Translations under genes and position numbers: made by a program
From: Polytrichum commune
Lineage: Eukaryota; Streptophyta; Polytrichopsida; Polytrichales; Polytrichaceae
DNA length: 64,000 bases
Assembly (NCBI GenBank): GCA_950295325.1
Contig: OX485806.1
Location: forward strand, 3,162,001 to 3,226,000
Reading direction: 5' to 3'
Notes under the pieces: model-generated
The model's database searches: none
Told to the model about the DNA's origin: nothing
The model's input: the letters and a program-made list of their open reading frames with translations, nothing else
Part shown: one piece after another, positions 32,853 to 43,471 of the stretch
Layout: every line of letters begins with the position of its first letter
Numbering within the stretch: the first letter of the stretch is position 1

Positions 32853-33542
32853 CAGTAACCTCCCGCTTAAGTACGCATCCCAGTTAAGTACGCATTTTTT
32901 AGCAAAAAAATTAGGGTTCAAGATTTCTTAGTTGAATATGTCGTGAATCGTCATTTGGCATAAGTTTTGAAGTTTTTTTGCGTTTGGCTTTGAGGTCGAC
33001 CGCTCGGATCTTGCTCTGAAATGATTCAAATGATTTCTAAGGCCATCAAAAATTTCCTCTGCTTTTGCTTGAACTTCAAGGCAGAGCAGCTAATCCTCGA
33101 TGTCAAGAACCTGCTTATAAAGAGAGTCAAAACCCTAGAATATAACCCCGTTTTATAAACCAACATTCAGTTCCTGAGTGTTAACATCGCCTTCACTAAC
33201 GATGTACTCTCGGGCTAGAGCCCTTTTACTCGGAGTATTGGATATGCTAAGCTTCAAGATGATTTCGCAACGTTGATGCTCATTGAGACGCTGTCTATTT
33301 GGTTTCTTCGACATTGTAGCGAAACACAAGCGATTTGGGAAACCTTAAACCCTAAAGTACACACCTACCGGCTATAGTGAAACACAAGCGATAGCGTTTT
33401 GGGAAACCCTAAATCCTAAAGTACGCACCTACCAACTATAGCGAAACACAAGCAATTTGGGAAACTCTAAAGTACGCACCTACCAGCTAAGTACGCACAA
33501 ACTGCGCATGTTCAAGTTGCATACTTAAGCAAGAGGTTACTG
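32853..33542. mobile_element. Pogo-like element, 690-bp deletion derivative, TSD TA
   Basis: Ends are CAGTAACCTCCCGCTTAAGT and ACTTAAGCAAGAGGTTACTG, inverted with a few mismatches, flanked by TA on both sides (32851-32852, 33543-33544). CAGT-tipped ends, a TA target and a remaining CENP-B/pogo-type helix-turn-helix peptide on the minus strand support the class. Sub-terminal repeats AAGTACGCA(C/T)CTACC recur inside the right end (33360-33500). Confidence 0.85.
33150..33314 (-). pseudogene. Pogo/CENP-B-type DNA-binding domain remnant
   Basis: From ATG at 33312-33314 the frame reads MSKKPNRQRLNEHQRCEIIL, then …PSKRALAREYIVSE, and soon ends at a stop. The pattern (basic lead, L..hQrcEII, R.LAREY.VSE) is the N-terminal helix-turn-helix of pogo transposases. 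The DDE part is deleted. The 3' limit is approximate. Confidence 0.7.
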
Positions 33543-33689
33543 TAGGTAGCCAATCATAGGTCCACACTTATCCATGTGATCTTTTATACCAATATAAATT
33601 TATCTCTATCAAATGAAGAATTATCCAGTAGGTCAAATATTCATTTTTTCTAAGGGGATTCTAGCTCTTCTCCCTAATTTACTCTATAA

Positions 33690-33935
33690 GGCATGAACTT
33701 GACGAGGGATTCGTGGTGTCTATGTAAACTCATTCATTATGAAGGAGGAAACGTAGTGAAGTGTAGTATAACTTGTATTTGACTCCAAAAATAACATCAA
33801 AGACCCTGAATCAATCTTATGGAGTCTAGTTGGAATAAATCGACCCTCAACCTTAACGGGGACCTTTTTTTAACTAAATCCCCTTCATCCACATTGGATG
33901 ACTTGACACAGACGCCACAGATCCCAAGCCAGGCA
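33690..33935. mobile_element. Probable MITE related to 20870-21125
   Basis: Left GGGATTCGTGGTGTCTATGTAAACTCATTC is mirrored by ATCCACATTGGATGACTTGACACAGACGCC..AGATCCCAAGCC on the right. Diverged. TSD not determined. Confidence 0.5.
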
Positions 33936-33939
33936 TGAA

Positions 33940-36630
33940 CTACACATGCCTCCAACACAGCACATAATAGTGGTCAATTATTGCTTAATATAATACCTAT
34001 GTGTCCTTTGAGCTTGTATTTGGTACCTTCTTAATATTTAAGTGTTTTGTTAAAAAATGAAACCCATCTTTCAGGTCGGTGTTCATTGAGTCTGCTTTGC
34101 ACTTCTAGGACGAGTTTTCATTTAGAAGCGAAAAGAAATGTTGATGTTGAATTGGTCCCTTGGTACCACCTTTTCTAAGTATGTAAGGTAGATGGGTCTT
34201 AAGTGGCTCACTTCTTTAATCGGACCCCTAGATATGATTGATAATTGGTTCGGTGAGGATCAAAAAGAAAATATCATAAAGACATATGTTTAGAAAAGAT
34301 TGGAATACGTCTTCAAATTTCAAAGAATTACTCTACATTCAACAATGAACACAATTGGGAGGACCCGCGTATTTAGTTAAGAAATCAACAAATGTTATGC
34401 ACTTCTCATAACTATAATTAAATCAAAGGAAAGTAATGCTTGGTGTTTGCTCGGCTTTGAAAATAGGAAACTTTAGCTCACTATGTGTGAACTCCCATAT
34501 ATAATTGTGTACACTCAATGACCAAGAAGATACATATTGTGCACAATGGTCCATAAGGTCACATTAGTGGTCACTAAGGCAAGTGGATCTTGAATAAACA
34601 CAACTCTCTTTAAATCCTCTTCTCATAGGATGTGAAATACGCAATTAGTGCAAAATGATTAGCAAATCCAAATTGTGCCCATAGCCATTTTCCTAAGTAT
34701 GCTTTACAACATGTCCCATGATCAAGGCTTTAAAAAGTGACGTGAATATCTCTTGGTCGTGGTTTTTGGACAATGAGACATCCTAATTTTTTTCCCTCGC
34801 AGCCCTTGATCTCATATTGAAAACAACCCTTATCCAACTCAAAGAGAATAAGCTACTTAGTTTATGACTTGTCAAGTCTTCTCAACCAACTCAACTAGGA
34901 TACTTTTATTTAAATCATACAATCATATGCCACGATTTATCAAACACGTTCATGAATGTTGTAAAAGAAGATTCATACAAAGTGGATTGGGTTCATGATG
35001 TTTCATAATATTCCTTCAAGTTGCTTCACGGCTTAGGTTAGAGTAAAATTTTGTTGGCACCTCTCAATGGCATAGTTGACAAAATCACAAGATTGGTAAG
35101 ACATTCTAGGGAGATGAAAAAGGTACGTTAAACTTACATGTAGTACATGCTTCACAAATTCATGGTCATTTACACACCCTACGAAACATCATAGGAAGTA
35201 GCATGGTCTACGTTAATAGTGCAACAAGTACACAAAATGATCAAGTGCAATATATCCATAATAGTATTGTATGTCATGCATGATGCACATGATCTATAAA
35301 AAACCAATGCAATTAGTGTGCATAATTAATGTAGTCCATACATGTTAGAGGTTGTGAAGAATAATTCTAAGAGTTTCTACTTACAAGGATGATTCCTTCC
35401 TATTTAGCATCTTGTTATGTTGGACCAATGTCGTTAACCCTCTATTGCTCATGAGAGTCTCACAAGTTCTCTGTCAAAGAGAGAAGCCATAATGGAGCCA
35501 CATTGGAGGTTTTGTTATGTTTCAAGAATAGATAGATGCAAGTCTTGTTCGATTTTGATTTAATTTGAAAGGGAAGGATTATGCTCTAAAGTAATTGTGA
35601 AGCTCCATATTACTCGGGCTAGCATGAGTGGTCCCTTTACTAAATAGGCGGGCTACTCGTTCTTTTTGAATTCGCATGAGACGTTCCATGTGAGCTTCTT
35701 CGCCAACTAGGTTGGAGGGCTCTCCCCACTTTGGTCATAACATTTGGCATTAGAAGCACTATCCATGATTCTTCCATCAACAAACTCACCGAGCTTGACA
35801 TCCCTATCTCTAAAATTAAATCCCTTATCATGGAACTTATCTCACTCAATGTCATTAAATACCTCATACACATTGTTCCAAACAAAAGAAAACTTGAAAA
35901 TTGCCAAGCTCTGTCCCCCCCCCCCCCTGTTTAGATTAATTTTTATCTTAAGTCAAGTGTTTGTTCATGGGCCCACCTATCGATAGGTATTCACTACACC
36001 ATCCTCCTCTTTCAATTCTCTATGGAATGAAATGAGGATGGCTAATGGGCCAACTTCACATTGGTCAAAATTGGAGTTATATTTGTTTTCTCTCTTCCTT
36101 ACGAGCTAGTTTGGCTATCGGCTAATCAACATCTATCCATCTCAGTAGGGATAGGTTGGATTGATAGAGGTAAGTTGGCCAGCTGGCAATGGTTGGTTGG
36201 TACCATTATTTTAAAAGAGAAAAAAAAAATTGGGTTGCGGTAACCAAACCCCAATTGATGATTTTGCACTTGTTAAATGAATAGTACTTAGATTGATTAT
36301 TGTTCGTTTTGCAAGGTGGCCCATCGTATGTGGGATCCTATTCACAATATATTCCCAATATTCTCAGCACTTAAGTAATGTTATGTCGTAGAAGATTATT
36401 ATGACTTGAATGAGGAAGTGATTTTTCTTCATGTAGGTGTTGCCCATTATAAATTTAAACATCTTAAATAACTTAGTGTTTGGGTAACACCCCAAACCAA
36501 CACATGCTTTTAAAAGCAGCATGTAAGCTCATTGTGAGAGAGACACATTATCATGCCAATGAACTTTGACATGGTAGCTCTAGAATAGCTATAGGCATAT
36601 GAACTCCAAACTTGGAAACTCATTTTTTCA
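33940..36630. other. Gene-free repeat-derived DNA
   Basis: A partial R3-like stretch lies at about 34330-34440 and a C run at about 35914. The minus-strand frame 35640-35885 has no recognisable domain. No gene called. Confidence 0.4.
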
Positions 36631-36639
36631 TATAAACCC

Positions 36640-36785
36640 TAACCTCCATAATGTCACTCTTTGTAATGTCACTCCCTCTCTTATATCCTAAAGCTTTAGG
36701 GAACGGATGTGCCTAGTTTTAAATATCCCTCCTTGTTGTCACATTTCCCTCTCATATGTCACAAGTTTTGACATTATAATATTGC
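36640..36785 (+). repeat. Dispersed repeat R2, copy 2
   Basis: Matches 26685-26850 in the same orientation (CTCCCTCTCTTATATCC, GGGAACGGATGTGC, TATCCCTCCTTGTTGTCACA). Confidence 0.7.
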
Positions 36786-36789
36786 ACCA

Positions 36790-38610
36790 AAGATCTCCAA
36801 GTACACGCTCACATGCATCACGTTAACATCATTGTCATTATTGTTATTGTTGTAATGTTGACTCTATGTTATTCCATAATGTCACATGCTACACTAATTC
36901 TCTATTATCACACATCCGTGTGAACACTAAATACCTCCTTGATATCACGTGCACTTTGGTTGTCACAAACGTGATGTTAGGGAGGTTAGAGTATATATAT
37001 ATTCTGAATGTATAATATGTCCCTTTTAAAAAAAATTGAGGATACTCATCCACCTTGTCATCCAAATTATCCATCAAAAACTTGATTTTCACGAGCTACC
37101 TTGACTTGAGAACTTCAACTTTGTGACCGGTAGATCTTCTCAATTGTTGTGACACAAAGATATATTTCTTCACAAATCTTCATAATGGAGTCGGTCTCCA
37201 TATATAAGTGGTTGATCATAAAATATGTTGATGATAGTGGACTGAATTGCCCTTGACATCAAGAGTGGTATCAAAGTTACAATTCTAAAGGAATGCAGTT
37301 GTGGGCAACAAAGGGTTAAAGACCATTACTATGCTTTAGTGGCCATGCCGTTATGCATGTGACAAACCACTCAAGCTCGTGCATTCTAGTGTAAGTATTC
37401 TTGGCAATTTTTTTCTTCCATAGACTTACTTGGGAAACATAAAGTCTGTTCTATTCTAAACATGTTTTTGAAGAAAGATCAAATTTCCATAACATTCTAC
37501 AATATTGTTCTCCGTCTTTAGTATGACACGTTTGGGAAACACAAAAAAGTCGTATTATTGAGGTGTCGTCTTCTCATTAGTATGACAAATGGCGTAAAGT
37601 TGTCGTATTATTGAGGGAATATGAAAACATAAGTAATATGAGCTTAAAAATATGTTTAAGCAATATAGATGGTATGAAATGATAACTTATAACTCCAAAC
37701 AAAAACAAGTATTCTCAAGAACTCTTGAAATAGGAGTCCAAAGATCTCAGGTGTTGCCTACCCAAGTTAACAACTATCATCTTATCTAAATTCCCTACCA
37801 ACTTTTGAAAACTAATAATTTCATTAACACCCAAATATAAAGAGTTCTCTAATAAGAAACTAAACAACAACGACGCATGACATTTAGCATCAAGATAGCC
37901 ATGTATAAGGCAACAAACTAGGCACGAGACCACTCTAACCCTAACCATGTCCATTCTACACCAATAAGTTAACCCTAATTATCATCAAGTTCCCAACGAT
38001 AAGTGAAATTTTCAAGTAGTTCCCAAGTGAAAATGGATGTATTTTGGATGTACCAAACATAGATGAAATGAATTTTAGCATTAATGACCTCTTTAATATG
38101 ACAAAACAGAGATTCTAAAAGTTGCATTATCGAGTGTCATAGTCGTATGAAAGAGGAGTTTTGAACTAAAAACTTTGGTCGCACAAAAATGTGTCGTAAT
38201 ATTGAGGGTGTCTTATACTGTAAACAAGTGTTGTATTAACAAGGTTAGACTGTAGTTGCATATTTTGAAATGAATGTAAAGAACCTTCCTTATTCTTGGA
38301 CGTAAAAGACTCATCACTTTCCTAAGCTATCTTGTTAGATGACTAGACCAGAGTATGGGAAGTTTTTGAAGCCTTAGTGGCTAATTGCCGGTAGTTGCTA
38401 CGAAGGGTCGGATTTTTTCCAATTTACATCGGCAAGAGCCAGTCTTTTGTAAAATCAATCGGCCAATTGCCTATATTTTCATATTTTCATTGGCCAATAT
38501 CCGATTAAATGGAATTCATATCGGCACTAATTGTTTTAAAAATGTATGAAAAGTTATTAGAAATCATTTCTTAGTACAAAATCTTGAATAAGTGAAAAGA
38601 AAGTCATGTT
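36790..38610. other. Gene-free AT-rich DNA
   Basis: No frame with family features. Short repeated phrases such as GTCGTATTATTGAGG (about 37545, 37600, 38190) suggest an old decayed element between 37470 and 38260. Ends not resolved. Confidence 0.4.
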
Positions 38611-38626
38611 CAAAATTTTAAATTTG

Positions 38627-38745
38627 TTACGGCTGTGAAATCTCTTCTCTACTTGACGGAAAACTTGCCAGGTGGTCAACTGCCACCTGTGCTTGGCATT
38701 GGCCTGTCGGCCTTTTATCTCAAAAAAAAAAAAAAAAAAAAAAAC
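38627..38745 (+). mobile_element. Short poly-A retroinsertion with 10-bp TSD
   Basis: TTTAAATTTG occurs at 38617-38626 and again at 38746-38755. Between them lies a 119-bp insert ending in 23 consecutive A (plus a final C). The insert has a GC-rich body with GGCCTGTCGGCC, which can pair into a small hairpin just before the tail. This is the structure of a SINE or a strongly 5'-truncated LINE copy. Confidence 0.8.
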
Positions 38746-40224
38746 TTTAAATTTGAGCAATTTTAGAGTATCAAGAGCAAGTCATTGCTCGCGGTATAAC
38801 CTACCTCAGTGGTCTGCTCATTTTCAATATCGTGGCTTTTAGCCTACTGTATTAGGTGTCTGTGAGAGTGTGATAGCAATAAGATATCAAGTTGTGGTGC
38901 ACAATCAGAATGCATATTTCTGAGCAAGAGTGATGAGAAGGTTCTTCTGGAGGTCTCCGCTTTGCAAAAGATGCGCAGCACGATGAGGAGCAAGTGACGA
39001 GTTCCAACGCGATGCGAGCTACATTTCCGAGATGTATTTGAATATCTAATACACTGTCCATACACTACTTAAATCTGCATCTAATTAACCACCCACCACG
39101 CAAATATACTGTAGGTGTCTTAATGGAGATAAGTAACCGAATTTGGCCCGCTTAGAACCTTAATTCAGCAGTCTAGTCCAATGTTCGGGGAAAACCGACA
39201 GCTAGTTCACTATCAGCCGATGGATTTCCCCTCATGGCCGGTCCAAATTTCCAACCATCGGATGGCAATCTGATTGTAATTTCAATCCTCCGGCAATTAG
39301 CCGATGGACCAAAAAATGTCTCGGAAATGTAGCCGAAAGAAGTATTCAAATACTAAATATCATATTTTGAATACTTCTTTCCGGCTGAAATCAAACACTA
39401 AATATCATATTTTGTGTAGTGTTGCATTTTTTTATTCTAGAGGTCTAAGGCAACATTCTAAAATACATTTGAAACTTTTTCAAAACATTCTTCATGTTTG
39501 TTTTTTTTATTGAAAATCATTGAAGACATCAATCCGTGAGGTCCTTTTATGGCAAATCGTTATCGAAAACATTCCCCTCTTCTAGGATCAATTCTTCGAG
39601 CTCTTCTACATCCAAGTATTCATCCAAGATTGCGCATGGATTGTCCCCAATGTGAAATTCGTCTTGTTCAATGTTGTCGTCATTCTCCATCCAAGGCTCA
39701 GGGCTCAGGCATTGCTGTTGAGTTTGACTGTAAAAATGCTATATAGTAATATGGAACAATCGACAAAGTTGTACGTGTCTATGTTTGCCTTACTGGCCTA
39801 GACTGAATCTAATAGTGAATTCATCATAAAAAAACACTAAAAAAACACCTCAAAATTTGCTAAGTATTTTAAAATGCCTACTTTAAAATAAAGTTAAAGT
39901 AGATGCACCACTACCCACAACCCATTCAACTACCAAATGGAAAGAAAGAAAAAAAACAATGTTTAGTTTGGTTCTTTGCAAGCACAACCGGCCTTCACAG
40001 GCCATTAGGATTTCTAGGGAATTTATCAAATGTTGTACAACAAGTCTTTAACAGAAAATACATATATCAAAAATCAATTATGAATGGTCGCAATTTAGTC
40101 TAGTCCGCTCAAATGCCAAAAAACTCCATTTTACTACAAAATTATTAGGATGCAAATTGTACCAAACTAAATGTTGATGAACTAAAAGTAAGTTACAAAA
40201 GACAATACTTGTAGACTTATATGA

Positions 40225-40590
40225 GAAGTGTCATTCAAAAAGTTACCACAATGACATATATTACCATTTGACACTAAAATACAATATTTAGTGTAGTAAA
40301 GCCATGGCTTCATTTGGTTAATTTAACGGTTAACTCTAACAAAAACGTAAGGCTAGCTACCAAGTTGGCTCAAATTTTCCCTCGATCACTGCTCCGTTGG
40401 GCCACTACAACATACATACACTAAGGTGTGTGGGTGTTATTTGGTTCGGTGTTCATGTTCTCCAACTTCCATGATTAGATTTACACAACAAAACTTGTGG
40501 TGCATTAACAAATCTACAATGAAGCATCAACGTTGGAAATCTGACCTCCTGTGATTCGGTTATGGTTATCGAAAGTCCTAAGTCAATTGA
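40225..40590 (+). repeat. Dispersed repeat R3, copy 2, and adjoining palindromic repeat
   Basis: 40420-40590 matches R3 (GGTGTTATTTGG, TTCATGTTCTCCAACTTC, AATGAAGCATCAACG). The preceding 40225-40300 (TTACCACAATGACATA, TTTGACACTAAAATAC, TATTTAGTGTAGT) matches 62880-62945 in inverted orientation. Confidence 0.7.
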
Positions 40591-40882
40591 GGTCAATACA
40601 TGCAATCTCAACCGTTGAGAACATGGAAGTTGGGACTTACCACTTCACATAGGGTCCCACGTCCTAAGTCCCAAGCATGACATGGATGCCTACATGGCAA
40701 TGCTTTTTGGAAGTGAGGTTTGGGACTTCCGTGGAAAATTGGGTTGAGCCAAAAACTAAACCCAACTCTCAACACAAGCCCCGTGAATGTTTTGTCATAA
40801 AATAAACCAAGATCCAATTTTAATGATAATTAACTTTTTATGATATAATGATTTCTTGAGGCTCAAAAGTTGGGATTGCTAA

Positions 40883-41386
40883 GGGCCACTTCACACATGA
40901 GCCAAGAGCCGTGACCATGAAAGTGTGAGAGCCCAAAAGAAAGTGTCCAAAGGCTATCCCAACACACCTCCAAAATCATGTAGTGTGATTCACGGACCCT
41001 CAAGTGTAGTGTGAAGTCATATATGACCGGGCCATCAACCAAATGCTATTTCAATGAAATTCTATTCATGTAGGTCCTCACATATGATAAAATAGAATAA
41101 ACCAACGGTTGTGAACATTCAGAGTGCCATAGTCTCCCAATTTTATGTTAGGCCTACCTCCAAGAGGTGGTTCTTTGAAAATAGTCCAAGTGACCATGAA
41201 ACATGATCCATTCGATGCCATGTAGGAATCCACGTTGACTTTACATCCACCTTGCATTCACATACTCCGTGGGTCCCTCAAGCGTAGTGTGAAGTAGCGA
41301 ACTTGGACCGGCTCCGCCTTTTCCACCAATGAGAGTGCTAAAAGTGTAATGGTCACAGGCTCTCAGTCTCGTGTGTGAAGTGGCCC
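40883..41386. mobile_element. Tourist/Harbinger-like MITE, 504 bp, TSD TAA
   Basis: Ends GGGCCACTTCACACATGAGC and the inverted CTCGTGTGTGAAGTGGCCC, with similarity running about 37 bp inward. TAA lies on both sides. A 3-bp T(A/T)A target and GGGCC tips fit PIF/Harbinger. The copy at 59855-60353 is the same length class, with matching interior (GAATAAACCAACGGTTGTGA). Confidence 0.85.
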
Positions 41387-41989
41387 TAACACGAGCGGGA
41401 CTTGGAGCCCCATGTGAACGGAGCAACATAAGTCCCCTTCTTAAATTATAAGGTAGAAATACCATAACCCATTAACCACCCTCTAGCCGTGCACTAAACC
41501 GCCGTCATAATGGTGAAGTGCCATTTCTAAACCGATCACGGCTCGGCGGCAACTTCAATACATGCACACTTAGTGTAGCCAATGCGAGTCAAGTGTTAAT
41601 GTACCCATGAGGTAACTGATTAAGGCGATGTGTTGTATGGAAATGCGGATTACCGTGTTCGGTGTAGGGAGAATCTCGTGAACGAGTAGGGGGGTTGGAC
41701 AACTTTCCACTTTGAAAAATTGTAGCATTTTTTGTACAAGGCAGAAAAACATGAAACAAATTGCATTCTTCATGAATCCTTCTTGTCTATCTTGGGAAAA
41801 TTATCTCATGATTGTTAGACCAGATCTTCAATGCGAATCGCCTTATTTTCACGGGTTATGGTATGTCTACCTTAATACTGACAAGTAGAGCTCCAGTCAG
41901 CCTGCATGGGCGGAGACGTCACAGCCAGTCAGCGAATCGTCCCATTTCGTTTACTAATTATGCAACGTCTCATGTGCATAGTATTATTT

Positions 41990-43471
41990 ATTTAGTACAC
42001 TCTACAAAACAAACACAAAAACACAGTTGCCACCTCCCCCACAACTGCCTCACTCGCTTCCATCACTTCGCTCGCTCGCTCTCTTGCTCTTGCTCTCTGC
42101 GCTCTTGCTCTTGCTCTCCGATCTCCGAAACCCCAATTGCCACGCTCGCCATCGCGTCTTTCCCCGCCCTCATAATTTCCACATCCGCCACACGCCCGCT
42201 CCCCATCGCACTCGCCACGGCCTCGCACAATCCACGCACGCTCCCATTCTCCACACCTCAATTTCACTTCAAGCCCCTCCCGAGCTCCTTTTCGTAGTGT
42301 CCAGCACACGGCTTCTTGCGTCGTCGTCGTCTTCGTCTTCGTCTTCGTCTTCGTCTTGAGTCGCTCTGCAGCCCCCGCTTAGTGTTTGACCTGATTGTGG
42401 TTGGTGGTGGATGGGCTAATGAGGAGGGAGGAGGGTTGGCGCTTCGTTTGGTGTAGTGTTAACGATTGAATGAGCAGCTGCAGTTGTGGTGAGTGGAGCA
42501 GCTGCTGGAATGATCGCTGTGTTGATTATTGAAGGGAGGGTCGCTTTGATGTGATTGTGGGGAAAGGGGGCTCGGGAGAGGTTTTAATTGGAGGTGCAGA
42601 GTGGAGTGGTCCGAGGGTCGGGGGTGTGTACGGGCCTGTGATGATTGCTGTTTTGTGTTAGTGGAGGTGAGGTGATTTAATCTGTTTTGTTTTGTGTGAT
42701 TTAATTTGTCCTAATGGCGGTGCTAAGAGGGGGGTGAGAGGGCTGGGGTTTGGTGTTAAGATTGAATGAGCTGCAGTGTTCGGCGAGGGGTTTGATCGTG
42801 GTCAGTGGAGCAGCTGGTTAAGTGATGTTTCAATGATCGCCGTGTTCATTGAGGGAGGTCCACTTCGGATGTGTTTTCGTTCTGTAAGGGAGAGGGGATG
42901 AGAGGGGGAGAGATTAAGTGCGAGGTGCAGAGTGGTGTGGTCAGAGGGCCGGGAAGGGAGTGATCGTCATTTCTGTTTTGTGTAAGTGGAGGTGATTTGT
43001 TTTATTTTGTGTAATTCGATTTGTCGTAATGCTGGCGGGAAAGGGGAGGTGAAAGAGGGGTGGGGGTTACACGCAAAAGGGGTGAGGGGAGGAGGATGGT
43101 GGTACGGTGCGGCAGGTGGAGTTGTACGGAGAGCTGGGGAAGGACTGCCTCTTCCTCCATGAGAGGGCAGACAGCACCAAAATGTAAATACTTGTAGATA
43201 GGCCATGGAGACTTCTACAGTGTGATTAATTGCAGAGACACGAGTTGCAATTCTGCGGATGGTGCTCGACATCCCATCGGTAGTACTGGGAGCTTACTTA
43301 CCAACATCATATGCTCTGGACATTAGCCGTCTTTTGGTGATTAATAGGACTTCGTGAAGGGAAAAGTCTTGCGGCATCCAGCTCACTCTACCTCTGCACC
43401 AGCTCCTCCGAACACCATAACAATTTGTAATAATCTTGATCTCAAGAGCTAAGTGAGCGGCAGCGGGAGCA
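41990..43471 (+). promoter_or_regulatory. Inferred promoter and 5' leader of SPPL
   Basis: CT-rich tract with GCTCTTGCTCTTGCTCT (about 42070-42120), a (CGTCTT)n microsatellite (about 42315-42357), and a diverged duplication (42430-42720 and 42750-43045). The long frames here (41812-42359) follow the CT repeats and are not genes. A weak TATTTATTTAG lies at about 41983. A 5'UTR intron is possible but could not be placed. Confidence 0.4.
42430..43045. repeat. Diverged tandem duplication of about 320 bp before SPPL
   Basis: Shared words in order are TTGGTGT(A)..AT(T)GAATGAGC, GTGGAGCAGCTG, AATGATCGC(T/C)GTGTT, GAGGTGCAGAGTGG, TTTCTGTTTTGTGT or TGCTGTTTTGTGT, AGTGGAGGTG and TCGTAATG or CCTAATGG. 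The unit copies differ substantially but keep order. Confidence 0.7.

Noticed and set aside
33150-33314. Possible small host gene
   Set aside because: It lies within a TA-flanked pogo-like element and matches the element's own helix-turn-helix.
41812-42359. 161-codon Ser-rich frame and partners
   Set aside because: Produced by CT-rich repeats in the SPPL upstream region. No conserved features.
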